DNA of 64,000 bases, taken from positions 992,001-1,056,000 of the forward strand of contig CP145420.1 of NCBI GenBank assembly GCA_036867785.1, written 5' to 3'. Origin of the DNA: Plasmodiophora brassicae. Its lineage: Eukaryota > Endomyxa: Phytomyxea > Phytomyxea > Plasmodiophorida. This document shows, piece after piece, positions 42,203 to 53,563 of the stretch. The translations under genes were made by a program, and so were the position numbers. Position 1 is the stretch's first letter. Each line of letters opens with the position of its first letter. The notes beneath the pieces were generated by a model. The model had not been told where the DNA came from and searched no databases. It saw only the letters and a program-made list of their open reading frames with translations.

Positions 42203-43317
42203 CTAGATCAGCGCGTCGCAATGGAATATACATTGTAATGCGTCTCCACTTCCCAATATTGTGCCGGGGGTTGACCTACGAGCAACAGACAGCCAACTGA
42301 CTCTCTGGGGGTGGTGCTGTGCACGGTAGCTGGCCGACTCGAACCACTTCATGGCGTGCACTATTGCATATACACCATGGCTTGCCGCACAGCACGGCGG
42401 TACGGCCAATCGCCCAGCGTCCGTCGCTATAACGTTTGAATCTGGATCGGGCTTATGCCGACAATTTAAAGCCTCCGAGCAGGGAGGACGCCGCGACCCA
42501 CTCGCCGCGACGAGATCTCTCGAGATGGCGGCGGGGAGTTCCACCACGTAATTGACACAAGTGTCTGCGCTCCTCCGTACCAGCATGATTCGGTCGTCGC
42601 ATGCCCGGAAGATCATTCGCAAATAGTTTGACGTTTCCCTAGTCACGCTCTGGACTCCGTACCCGCCTGACATATCGAATGCAAGGGTTGTAGTGCGTTT
42701 ACAATGAAACGTGGCTGCCGTGATCCAGGTGGTGATGGATTCCATCGCAGCCGCCCTGCAGCTGAACGGGATGTAGACCAGCTGGAGGGTGGACGCAGGA
42801 CGATTCCTGCACCGCTGCCCCGTACCTTCAGTGGCAGCAAAGCGGAGCGCAAACGTCCACATGCTGCCTGTACGTACGCTGCCGGTAAGAGGTTGGTACG
42901 ATCAGTACGCGGCCGTCAGGAAGCAGCTCCCGAAGCACTCCTTAACGGCCATCCGCAATGACGTCCGTTTCACGCTAGCCATGCAGATGGCTGTGAAGGG
43001 GTACTTCGGGAGCTGTTTCCTGACGGCATCCACATTGAGTCCTTTAGCAAGTAGTTCGTGTTTCATCTCATCCTGGCGACTTCGGCAAGCATTAGAGCAG
43101 TAGCGCAGTATCGTTCAGAGTGAGGGTATGGGCGCACACGAAACGTACTCGTGAACACCTTGTACATGAGCAGGAACCCACCGAATCCGTTTTCTGCTGT
43201 AGCGCGGAACACCCGTCTTGCGATTGGATTGGAATTCCACCCGTTCAGCTTAACGGTCTCGTTCTTATGACAGAAAGGGCAGTTAATCCGGGAAGTAGGA
43301 TTTCGAGGAGAAAGCAT
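42203..43317 (-). pseudogene. Degenerate zinc-ribbon/glycosyltransferase-like segment, copy B
   Basis: Matches minus-strand material of copy A: INCPFCHKNETVKLNGWNSN at the 5' end, and near the 3' end LVRRSADTCVNYVVELPAAI. The LDADM block of copy A is missing because the palindrome centre is gone. Not expected to be functional. Confidence 0.45.
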
Positions 43318-43403
43318 TCTGGTACGAACGTATCATCTGCAGCTCCGCACAGTGACGGTTCATCCGTGCCGCGCAGTCGACTGGTACAGTAGCGGGCGTT
43401 TTA

Positions 43404-46400
43404 CTATGTATTCTTCTCGGGGACGGACGGCGATGCATCGCCGCCAGTGCCGGTGCTGCGCGGGCTGGACGAGTTCCGTTTCAGGAGCAGCGTCTGCGCC
43501 CTGTTCAGCGATTGCCTGGCGGTGCGAACCGATTTCGGCGGTCCGCCACCCGCTGACACGGGGGAATCGGACTCCGAATCGGATGTGGCGTCCGATGCCG
43601 ACGCGCTCTTCGTCGCCGTCGCTCCTCCTCCGCCTGCCGGTGCTTCCTCCGCCGTCTCCAGCTTCTGTTCCGCGTTGTTGTTGAAGTCGACAAGGCGGTA
43701 CAGCGCCTTGGCATCGACGACCGCGTCGTCAGGGACCTTGTTGTTCCTGGCGATTCGGACGCTGCCGGGCGACGAGATGCCCAACGGGCGCAGGTTCCCA
43801 TTGGACAGCAACGAGTTGGCGAGCGTGACCGCCTCCTGCTCATCACAGGGCTGGTTCTTGGCGATGAACGCGAACAGCTCCCGACCGGTGTGCAGGTTCT
43901 GGCTGACTGGGGACTCCGGCGCCATCGCATAGAAGTTCTTCGCCACCATCATCCGGATCAGCGACGACGTCACCGAATCGACGGGCGTGTCCGACGCCTC
44001 CGACTCGGTGACCTCATCGATCAGCTTCAGGTGCTCGTCCTCACTAAACTCGTCCAGCACCTGTTCCAGCGCGTCCGCCGTTAACGTCGCTAGCGTGCAA
44101 CCTATGTCACGACGTAAGTACGCTTGCTGTGGAGCGCACGGTCGCTGCCGTACCTGTGTAGGTTCGGACAGTGGTGTCACGAAGGCCGATCTTGTTGAGG
44201 ATGGCCTCCTCGCCGAAGAACGACCCGGGCCCCATGAAGATGTTCTCGTTGCCGCTGTGGCCCATGGCGACCTCGCCGTCTAGGACAATGTACATGTCGC
44301 TGCCCATCTCCGACTTGCGGTAGATGTACTCCTTGGCGGGGACGATGATGTACTCGAAGCACTCCAGGACCCCGTGGATCAGCGTGTCTGACAGGTCAGC
44401 GAACATTGGGATCTGGCGAATCAGCGTCAGCGTGATGTGCTCCAGGACGCGCAGGCGGATCGCCCGAGGCAGGTCAGCAATGGCCTGCTTCAACCCGACG
44501 CCTTGTGTGCCTGCGCGCAGAGGTCGTTGAGCAATCGGATACGCGCGACGCCAATGGCGCAAGACCTACATTCCCATCTGTATCTGAGGTAGGAACGAAC
44601 GCGCCGTTGCAGCGCCAACGGGAAGTGCTTATACTTCATGAACTTGTTGATGTTGTCGACGTCGAGCTGGTGGACGAAATGGAGAGGGTCGAAATGGGAG
44701 ACCATGACGCTGATGTCACCGATCAGGTAGGCGACGCCGAACAGGCCCAGCATGGTCGAGATGATGACGTAGATCTGCTGTAGTTCGGTCATGGCCTCCT
44801 GGGGTGGTTTACTGCCACGGCCGGTCAGGATCTTTAACGCCACCAGCACCGCCACGCTGTACTGCTGGAACAGGTTCTGCGAGGCGACGTGTTCCTGAGG
44901 CAGGAAGTCTAACGGTAACGTCAGCATCCGCGCGATACCACAATTCAAGCAAGCGTACCATCAGACGTGTCAGGGGCGAACCCTTCCAACTTCGTCAGGC
45001 CAAAGTAGCCACAGGCGACGACGTGTGTAAACAGCCAGAAGGTGATGACGGATCTGGTCAGCTTAGCAACGGTCGTCTGCACAGTGATCGCCTGCTTGGC
45101 GGCGAAGTATCGCACCAGGCCCAGAAGGCGCGGCACGCGAAACATGGGGTTGAACATGTTGATGAAATGCAATGGAAGCAATGCCAGCATGTCGAAGAAG
45201 AACCCGCCTACGGTATCGAATGGGTATCGAGCGAACACTGCAGTAGCAGCATCGTTCACCTGTGAGGTATTTACGGGCGATAGCGCGACGGGATGAGACG
45301 AGTTCGCCGTTGAACGAGTACTGCTGGTGGAACAGCGCGATGATGCAGAACGTACTCAGCATGTCGACAAATGCATCGAAGGACAGCACCGAAATCAGCA
45401 TGGTGTGATGGAGATCGAAGCCGATCCTCAGCAGGACGGCGAACGCGTTGTACAGGGCAATCACCTCCTGCGTCCTGGCGATCAAATTTCCGATTCGCGA
45501 CCGGTAGCTGAACAGCGGCAATCGCCACCATCTTCCAGCGTGCATGTCCACGAACATGATATCCGGCATAACCTGGGGACGCCCACCGCCTTTCCCTTTC
45601 ATCATCTTCGCCATGACGGCCGCTTCCGTCGGGAACGCCGACAGCACAGACGTCACGTCCGACGCCTGCAGGACGAACAACTGGCAGAACGTTCGCGACA
45701 CGTAAGAGTGCGTCACGATCGCCTGCGAACGCAGAAGTTCATCACCGAACATGTCGCCCGTCCTGGCGCAGCGTTTCAGCAATGCGGCGAGTCGTGCCGC
45801 GAACCGTGGCCTACCGAAGGGACTGACGACGTTCGCCCTTGCGCGAGATCACGTCGACAACGCCATGGTTGATGAAGCAGATGCCGAACGGCGGCTGCCC
45901 GTCGGTCATGATCTTCTCGCCTGCGTTCGAGTCATATATGTGCCACAGAGGGTTGCCTGCAGTTCCCTGGCCAGAACGTACCTGGAGAGCGCACGACCAT
46001 GTCCATGCGTTTGGACAGTTCGCTGAGGACCGACGCAGGCATCCGCTCGAAGAATTCGACCTGCGTGGACGTTGGTGAATATGCGCGCCAGTAGGCGAAT
46101 GCACACTGGGCACAACCTTGGACAGATGCGTCCTGTAAATGAAGGTGGAGACGTCGACCCCGATGCAGACGGGCAGGGTGTGCAGGACGGATTCAGCGTC
46201 GAATCCTCGAGCGGATTCCCAGGTATACCTGAAGAGCCGATTGGTCATCCGCCTACGCAATGACGACGCGATACACGACCACGTACCTGTAGAATTCCAT
46301 CAGGTCGTCGCTGAGCGGTGCCGGGATGCTGTGCATCTTGATAAATTTCTCCACGATGGAGAGGCGCAGGTCGAGATTCTCGCGGCGCGCCGTGTTCCTG

Positions 46401-48584
46401 GATACCCAGTCCCCGGTCCGACCGATAACGTATGCGAACAGGAACGTGCCCGCTAGGTACACTAACGTCGTGAACAGGTACTCCATGTCTGTCACCGGCG
46501 ATTCCGATTCTCGGAAGCCCTGGAGAGCACACGTGAGACCATTGTCGAAGGCAGGGACGTGTGAGAAAGCGTACAGTCATGACATCCAAGGACCATGTCA
46601 AGGCGAACAAGTACTTGGACAGCAGGCTCTTTGAGAGGGTCTCGGGATCCAGTTTCCATCCATCATGATCGGGTGACCCGACGACGCTGAACGCGATGTA
46701 AACGCACGCCACAATATGGGACACGAAAATTGACGTGGCGACCACGCTCAGGATGCCTGCAAGCGACCGGAATCAGCCGCCCGGAAGCGGTACCACGGCG
46801 ACAAACGCGTACCGGAATCACCAGACGCGTGTTGCCGCGTCTTGACAATACGAAAGAATCGCAGCAAACGCAGGACTCGTATCGTCAAGGTCACCGGCGC
46901 GCCGGTTACCGAGTTCGCAATGTCCTATTTGGTAATTCGTTACGCGGCTGACCGTGACATCGAAACAGGCAACTTACGATGAAAAGCGGAACCATGGACA
47001 GCAGGTCGAAGAGGAAGTTGCTGCGAAGGTAGAGCGACACGAGCATCTTCCGGTCGGTGATCAGCTGGCCATTGATGAAGACGGCCTGTCAGTGCAGAAA
47101 CGCGGTTACAAATGTGAACATCCGGGGTAGTCTTGGAGCGCGGGAATTGTTACGGTTCGCAGCAAGATGCAGACGGCGACGGCGAACATGATGTCCATGA
47201 AAATGTCCAGCGAGACGAGGTACCCGTAGGAGTCGTCAGCGGTGAAGATCCCGAACTCGAACGGGACGACGGCGGCGATGTAGAAGACGACCAGGTCGAG
47301 GAACCAGAGCGTGCCCGTCACCAGCAGCGAATACGGCAGGATGGCACCGTCTTGCCACCTGCAGCAACGCGTCAGTCAACCGCGTCAGCAAGAAGGACGA
47401 GACACGCACGCGATGAACTCGGGCCGTTCCGTCGTGTCGACCATGTACTGGGCAACAACGTCGATGGAGACGGCGCGACCTCGTGGTATAGCCGGCGTCT
47501 TTCCTCCGGACAGCGACACCCTCTGCTTCTAATGCATAGTGTCAGTTGATTCGTACGCGAGCGGGGACCGGATTCTTACATCGACCGATTCCGATCCTCG
47601 CGGGGTCCCCAACGCCGACAATTCAGCGGATCTCTCCGACGACGCGCCCTCCTAAATGTCGGTACGGTTAGTGGCAAGTCAGGACAGCTGGGAACCGCGT
47701 CTAGGACCGTGATGGCGATGGCGACGTTCGACGATATCGATGAGTTGTTCACGCGGCGACCCCGATCGCTGGACATAGTCGAGAAGCGTTTCGTTATCCT
47801 AGGCGTCGTAACCCGCGCCGACTGCCATCAAGCATTGAGGACCAACTCGAACCTCGCTGTCGCACGTAGAACAATACCTCATCATGCGGGTCAGGCTCGT
47901 TCTTCTCCAGCTGAACAGAGCACGTCGTTAGCGAAGCTCGCGGGCGTGCGACGTGATGGACCGTTACCATGGCGAGGGCGTCCGCGTACCGGATGCCACC
48001 GAAGCTCATGTCGGGCTGGCTGCGGCGCGTGTTGATCTCCTTCTGGCGAGGTGGCACAGGTGGTGCTGACCGCGGCCGGTCGCTGAAGGAACCAGCACTG
48101 TTGTTGTCGGCCCGAGCGGCCATATCGCGCATGGCCATCTACTCAGAGAGCGTAAGAGAACGCGGTGTCAAGTGCCGACCGGGAGCACCTTTGCCTGCTC
48201 CTGGAACGCCTCGAAGACGACCGACCGGGACCGGTTTCGTCCGGAGCGCATGTTGTTGGCTCGGGAGGCGCTCACGTGCAATGAGGTCGGCAGCTGGAAG
48301 GTGTCCAGGTTCCTAGGGTCCAGCCCCCGGTCGTAGAGCGTGTCCCGGATGCGTTCCGGGTTGCTCGTCGGCGTGCCGGACGGGCCCAGGATCGATTCGC
48401 GACGGGAAGACCGAGTCGTGGCCGGTTCCGAATGCGAGTGAATGATCTTTCGGTGATCCGATCCGGTCGACCCGCGCCTTGGTTCGACCACGTGTCGATC
48501 CTGCGACACGACAACGTGTGAACGACAGCGCTAGGCGTGCGACCGACGAAGACGTACAAGGCCGGTCACGGGAGGCGGCTCCAT
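43404..48584 (-). CDS. Tandem two-repeat cyclic-nucleotide-gated-type channel
   Basis: One long, many-intron gene (about 1,300 residues). A short first exon (MEPPPVTGL) splices at GTACGT to DRHVVEPRRGSTGSD; a Ser/Arg-rich cytosolic N terminus continues to KQRVSLSGGKTPAIPR. Repeat I: S1 (GTLWFLDLVVFYIAAVVPFE), S2-S3 (LISDRK-type loop, LRSNFLFDLLSMVPLF), an S4 with arginines (LTIRVLRLLRFFRIVKTR), pore (LTWSLDVMTGFRESESP), S6 and a cNMP-binding domain (GVDVSTFIYRTHLSKVVP, GICFINHGVVDVIS). Repeat II: S1-S2 (LFSYRSRIGNL, HHTMLISVLSFDAFVDM), S3-S4 (GGFFFDMLALLPLHFINMF), pore (LVALKILTGRGSKPP), S6, C-linker (LQRRVRSYLRYRWE) and a second cNMP-binding domain (AKEYIYRKSEMGSDMYIVLD, GSFFGEEAILNKIGL). 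The Ser-rich tail ends at 43404. Neither pore has a K-channel GYG or GFG. Confidence 0.82.
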
Positions 48585-48825
48585 AAAACGCCACCCACCG
48601 CCTCGACCGCCTCGATCGCGATGTACGACAGACGTATTAACGTCGGACGGGTACCAGGGCATGATCGATTCCAGCGGGATTATTATCGCCCAGGCTACCC
48701 CGATCGCGTGTCGAACGGACGTGAAACCGGAACACGTCTGAGAAATGGGACCGTCAGTAGACCTATGGCGACCAGCCGGGGCAGATCTACCATTCGACGT
48801 AACGTTAACAACGGCGGCGGTCGGT

Positions 48826-50311
48826 CTATTGTTCGGTGCGATGCGATAACAGCTTCTTCCGGCGTTTCAGCTTCCGCCAGGACCCGGTCGCGAAGTTCAT
48901 CTCGAAGACGACAACCTCGGCGAACTCGTCGAGGTTGGCGTCGATGGTCCGCTTCTCGCTCAGGGTGACCTGGTAGACGCCATCGACGGCGTCCGGGTGG
49001 GTGACGGGCTGCCCCGACAGGAACTGTTCGATCAACGACTTGTGTTCCGGGGTGAGGACGTTGGCATCGGCGAACATGCTGGCGAACGGGCTGTTGTCCA
49101 CAACGGGTGGCGGCGGCGGTGCAAGAACGCCCGGGAACGCGCCGGCGTGCATCTGCGACTGCATCTGCGCCAGGAGATGGGCGGGCATCATCAGGCCGGC
49201 CTGGGCGGTCTGCCGGGCGACCGATGCAGCTGCCTCGCGAACCGCACGATCCATCAGGTCACGCTCGCGTCGCTGCGTCTGTTCCTGCAGCGCCAATGCC
49301 TTCTGCTCACGTTGCAGATCACGCTCAATCCTTCGCGTCTCCTTCTCCTCCTCCTTCTTCCTGTACAACGAGCAGTCACCATCCGCACGACGGCGACGTC
49401 AACAGGGCATTCCGGGTCATTACAGTCGTTTCTGTTCCCGCTCCTCGTGCCGTTTCTGCTCCTTCTCGGCCTTCTCCAGCCGGCGGAGGTCCTCCTTCTC
49501 GCGGCGGGACTCGATGCCTGTCGGACGACCTCGCTTGCTCTTGTCTTGCAGGTGGGCGGCATCCTCCAGGCCCATCGTCTTGATCGCCGTCCGCCTTCTG
49601 AACGGTTCGATGACGCGCGGGGCCGGTCGAGGCGGGACGGGAGACGACTGTTGCAGAGCCTTGGGCGGCGACGAACGAGGCGGGCTGCTCTGTGGGTGCC
49701 AGACAACTGTTATAAAGGAAGGGCGCGCGATTAATACACGTGCGATGGACCTGAGGCACCGCAGCAGGTCTGCTGACCGGGATAGCATGGGCGACGTGCG
49801 GTTCGGCCTTGGCATCGAACGTGTACGCGCGACGAACTCGGAAGTGTTCCGAGGCGGGCGGTGACGCAACCGGCGGCAGCAAGGCGGTATCCCGGTATTG
49901 GGCTTCGGCAGGCAGCAACCAAGGCTGGACAACCGATAGCGCCGAGCTCGTGCGCTGCAGAATGCCATCAATGTACGGCGGCATCCCGCAAGACGCGTGA
50001 TGATGCGTGTCGACGTCGAACCGCATGGTTTCACCGAATCCTTTCAGGCCACGGGCCACGAACCTCGCCCAGGCATGGTCGTCGTCGTCGGGCAGCGACG
50101 CGTCGCACTTATCGATGAACGCGCCGAGGTCCAATTGCATGTCCCGGACCTGGATCGGCTTCAGATGCAGGAAAGACATCAGCACCCGCGTCAGCGCCGC
50201 CGGGTCCAGGTTGGGCAACTGCCGCGACAGACCGTCGAGCACGTCGCTCGACAGCGTCGGGCACAGGCGGTACGCCGACCATGGCTCTTCCACCTTGCGG
50301 CCGGCGTCCAT
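48826..50311 (-). CDS. NELFA: Negative elongation factor A (NELF-A)
   Basis: A subunit of the complex that pauses RNA polymerase II near promoters. ATG at 50311 (MDAGRKVEEPWSAYRLCPTL); an upstream in-frame GTG is not used. The helical HDAg-like domain reads SSDVLDGLSRQLPNLDPAAL, RVLMSFLHLKPIQVRDMQL and FVARGLKGFGETMRFDV. Next is the conserved LLPAEAQYRDTALLPPVASP with ASEHFRVRRAYTF, and after an intron RTAIKTMGLEDAAHLQDKSK. A second intron (GTAATG...GTACAG) joins EQKRL to a Glu/Arg-rich coiled coil. The end (LTPEHKSLIEQFLSGQP, VYQVTLSEK, VVVFEMNFATGSWRKLKRRK) matches the NELF-A C terminus (DTVFEMNYATGQW). Confidence 0.88.
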
Positions 50312-51449
50312 CCGTCGGCAACCGCGCAAACAATGCTCCGCACGCGACGCCCACCCGACGACCCCCGAGGCTGCTGCGCGACAAAGTGACGCCGGCACTC
50401 TGCTCGTGGCTTGACCGACGACTATAGGGTGATGCCCTAATATTGCAGATCCGGAGCTGCATCAAGAGGTCGGGCAGCACATCGTGCCGAACTCGGTGTC
50501 GTCGATGCCAGATTCGCGCACACCGCCAACACGTATCCCTCCCGGGGGTCGTTCAGACCACGTGCGGGTCATTTGGCGAATGCCGAATGACCACCATACG
50601 TGCACGTACGCGACGGAACCGTGTGAGTGATAACCACCGGCGACAGGAAAATCGTCGCCCCTCATCGGGCCCCGATTTATGGTCTATCCGAACGGTCCCG
50701 AGGCACAGTTCCACGGCCTGGGCGCGCACCGACCATTAAACGGTAACGTCTCAGTCATACGCGAGGACGTTTGCTGCCGGTCGAAGAAGCCACGCTACAT
50801 ACCGTCGGGACTCCTGGTACCGCTTCCCCTTCCGACTCAGCTGTTGTCGTCGATCTCGATGAACTCAGTGTTGTCGTCGATCTCGATGAACTCAGTGTTG
50901 TCGTCGATCTCGATGAACTCAGTGTTGTCGTCGATCTCGATCGGCACAGCTGTTGTCGTCGATCTCGATGGACTTGCAGCAGAGGCGACGACGACGGTTC
51001 GTCTCCCGGTACGGGCGAGGGCAGCGACGATGCTGAGTGGGGGCGACCCGTCATCGCGCGCATTGCTTGACCTGGACGTCAACAGACGGGACGCGCACGA
51101 TCACAACGCTTCCTACAACGATGACGTGATCAGATCGCGAGCAGACCGCATGATATGGTATTGAATCCGCATACGTACGTGCGCCCACATACCTGACTTC
51201 GCACGACTGCCAATCACCAGCTAGCTTCCAAGCCCCAAATCAGGTTCAAGGGACTCTCCGGTTGGACGGCAGGTCAGGTTCGGAAACTGGGCAGTGTAGA
51301 CGGTGGACCGACATGGTATTCCCCGAGGCAGCCAGAGATACCTCCTGCGTACCAAAAATGTCATCGATGAAAGGCAGCCCAAAGTTCGTATCAACAAGTC
51401 CGTACGGCATGGCATCGGGAACTGCGGGGACGAGGAGGGTCACTTGAAC
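50312..51449. other. Long spacer with coding-like repeat region, gene structure unresolved
   Basis: More than 1.1 kb without a confident gene. The central part (50770-51160) has open frames on the plus strand reading through the 27-bp repeats, with a downstream segment (ATTTVRLPVRARAATMLSGG, LLDLDVNRRDAHDHNASYND) that could be coding. The start is not clear. The remainder (51160-51440) looks non-coding. Confidence 0.35.
50843..50979. repeat. Five 27-28-bp tandem repeats encoding SIM-like motifs
   Basis: Three exact 27-bp units (50843-50923) begin GTTGTCGTCGATCTCGATG; two more units of 28 bp (50924-50979) have changed ends. In one plus frame they read VVVDLDELS repeated; on the minus strand they read IEIDDNTEF repeated. 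Both strings resemble SUMO-interaction motifs (hydrophobic core plus acidic residues). The 28-bp spacing of the last units shifts the frame. Confidence 0.8.
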
Positions 51450-51458
51450 TATAAATAG
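51450..51458 (+). promoter_or_regulatory. TATA-box-like element
   Basis: TATAAATAG in an otherwise GC-rich stretch, followed by a further AT-rich TTTATAG. A start of transcription about 30 nt downstream would lie after the ATG at 51467, favouring translation from 51563. Confidence 0.45.
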
Positions 51459-51562
51459 TTTATAGTATGAAAAGTGCGGCTTGCTTGTCGGAGTCCCGGA
51501 GCTGCGTGGGCACCGGACCCAGGTCCGGAATCATTCTGAATTTGCGCGAGACATTGGCGACG

Positions 51563-53563
51563 ATGGCTGGCCGCTGGCTTGTCGGCTCGGTCGCGCTCTG
51601 CCTTGTTGTCGTTGCTGCAGGCGTTGGGGGCGGCAAGAAGACGCAACTCTCGAAGCTGGAACAAGCAGCGAACCTTATCGACAAGTGGGCGACCAAGGTT
51701 GCTGAGGGGGTCGACAAGCACGTCCTGCGTCAGCACTTTTGCGATTCCATGTCTGATGATGAGTATTTCGAAAGCCTTGCACTAGCGACCGTTGTCCGTC
51801 ACACCAGCGCAATACCACCCTTCCGGGGATGGGCGCGCCTCGGTCGATTGATACACTCCGCCGTCCGCCTATTACTTGCCATCAACTACGTTATCGAAGA
51901 AGTACTGCAAACTCCAACGCGTGAAGACAAGGCAGAATTTGAAGCAAACTTCTACCAATCCGTGTGGGGCGTCTTTTCACGCGTCACCACGGAAATCATT
52001 ATCCCTGCTTCCGATTCAAGTGAAACAGCCGGTATAACTGCTGAACTTACCCTTTCCCGGGCAGGCACGTTGCGAACCATATCCCTTGTTTACCGGTCAC
52101 TGCTCGAGTCTCTCCAAACACAGTTGGCAACGAATGGCAACTCACTGTCGATGTTGTCATCGCTTTATCGGGAAGCCGGCAATAAGAAACTCGCCGTGCA
52201 ATGGTCCGGCGATTCACCATTGCCCTTCCACGAGCCGCAAACTAACGCCGATGGCGTCGTCACATTGAAAACTCTCTTCCGATGGGAGACCGTAATTCCC
52301 GGGCTCATATCTGTCATGGAGAAAGTGAGACGTGTTCTCTCGGAGGCATCTAAAGAAGCCGACCGAGCGGAGAAGCTTGCGACGCCCGAGCCGATCTGGC
52401 CGGACGTTGACGCCGTCGTGAAGGAGCTTGACGCTGTCGGCGAGAGATCATCGTCCCGATCGAAGAGGACGAAGACGCGACGTAAGAAGAAACGCGGCGC
52501 TCCGTCAACATCATCGGATCACGATAGCGGCCCGGCAAGCTCAGACCGTCCCTCGTTGGGGCATCCCGCCGTGTGCGACGGCCCCAGTTTGTCCCCTGCT
52601 TCGCTCTGCCAGCTTGACCATGTTGATTATCGTCAGCCTATTGGCGACCGGAATTTCGCGACGGAAATGGACATGTTCGTCCAGCGTATCGACGACGAGT
52701 TGGCCACTATGTCACCAGTTTTTGACACTTGCGTCGCGCTCTTAACAGAGAAAATCCAAGAGATCGACCCGTCGGCTACGCTCGCTGTTGTCGGGTCCGT
52801 TGGGAAGAGGATGAACTTGCCGCCGCCGAACAGCGACCTTGATATATTGACCACACTGAGGAGCGATCAAATGGAACAGCTTCTCCACAAACTCATTCAG
52901 GACGAGGCGACGTTCCGCACCAAGACCGATGTTCCCCGAACGAACGCCCGCGGCATGACGCTTTTTCGCGTGGAGTTTCTGTCGAATATTAGCGCGCCTG
53001 CAATGCCGATTGATATTGTTTCATCCTCCGGTAAGAGCAGGGGATCATGGCTTGACCTTTGCCATGTCCTAAGCCGGCCTGACTACTACCGAATCCGCGC
53101 CATGGTACTATACCTGAAAGCGTACCTTCGTGCTGTATCGTCAGCAATGGACCCGCTGCTGATGGTCAATGGCGTCGGCGGCATGTCTTCGTACCTGCTA
53201 CAGGTACTTGTAATCGCCCACGTTGACAACGCCCCAGAATCGTGTGCGGATGGAGACCTAAGGGAATGTATCGTTACATTCTTTAAGTTTTACGGAGAAT
53301 TTGACTTCAACGACGATTGCATCGACGTAACGAACAGCGACAACCGATTCCCGAAAAAGTGGTCTTTCTCTGAGCTCAAGTTCTATTACAGCAGCGTATG
53401 CGCCATCGACCCGCACGACTCCACGAACAACATCGGCGAGATGACCTATCGTATCAGCAAGGTTCGCGCTGTCTTCGCCAAAGCACATGCTGCTCTAACC
53501 GACCAGCATGGCGCGCCGCTTATGTCGTTGTTCCCAGCTGGCCATGCGTACGCGTTGTTCTGA
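51563..53563 (+). CDS. Trf4/PAPD5-like nucleotidyltransferase with signal-like leader
   Basis: A single exon of about 666 residues (698 if the ATG at 51467 is used). It starts MAGRWLVGSVALCLVVVAAG, a typical signal peptide or anchor, then a helical region of about 280 residues unlike known relatives. A Ser/Lys/Arg-rich linker (RSKRTKTRRKKKRGAPS) follows. The C-terminal half is a non-canonical poly(A) polymerase core: GSVGKRMNLPPPNSDLDI (first two catalytic Asp), MPIDIVSSS (third Asp), IRAMVLYLKAYLRAVS, and the PAP-associated domain (GVGGMSSYLLQVLVIAHV, CIVTFFKFYGEFDFNDDC, DPHDSTNNIGEMTYRISK). All catalytic residues are present, so activity is plausible. The leader would send it to the ER, secretory route or an organelle, which is unusual for the family. 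No introns, unlike most neighbours. Confidence 0.8.
   Translation: MAGRWLVGSVALCLVVVAAGVGGGKKTQLSKLEQAANLIDKWATKVAEGVDKHVLRQHFCDSMSDDEYFESLALATVVRHTSAIPPFRGWARLGRLIHSAVRLLLAINYVIEEVLQTPTREDKAEFEANFYQSVWGVFSRVTTEIIIPASDSSETAGITAELTLSRAGTLRTISLVYRSLLESLQTQLATNGNSLSMLSSLYREAGNKKLAVQWSGDSPLPFHEPQTNADGVVTLKTLFRWETVIPGLISVMEKVRRVLSEASKEADRAEKLATPEPIWPDVDAVVKELDAVGERSSSRSKRTKTRRKKKRGAPSTSSDHDSGPASSDRPSLGHPAVCDGPSLSPASLCQLDHVDYRQPIGDRNFATEMDMFVQRIDDELATMSPVFDTCVALLTEKIQEIDPSATLAVVGSVGKRMNLPPPNSDLDILTTLRSDQMEQLLHKLIQDEATFRTKTDVPRTNARGMTLFRVEFLSNISAPAMPIDIVSSSGKSRGSWLDLCHVLSRPDYYRIRAMVLYLKAYLRAVSSAMDPLLMVNGVGGMSSYLLQVLVIAHVDNAPESCADGDLRECIVTFFKFYGEFDFNDDCIDVTNSDNRFPKKWSFSELKFYYSSVCAIDPHDSTNNIGEMTYRISKVRAVFAKAHAALTDQHGAPLMSLFPAGHAYALF

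Larger units (their letters stand above)
41190..43336. repeat. Direct duplication, copy B (about 2.1 kb, degenerate)
   Basis: Same orientation and order as copy A (32184-35225). It begins at the same AGCGGACTATTAATAGCGG and ends at GAAAGCATTCTGGTACGAAC, directly abutting the 3' end of the channel gene. It is about 0.9 kb shorter, mainly because the IR2 palindrome is reduced to a short remnant. Confidence 0.85.

Noticed and set aside
32184-43336. The duplicated, palindromic island as a Polinton, retroelement or DNA transposon
   Set aside because: No polymerase, integrase, capsid, reverse transcriptase or transposase strings, no terminal repeats with target duplications, and the genes inside look host-like (RING-H2, aquaporin).
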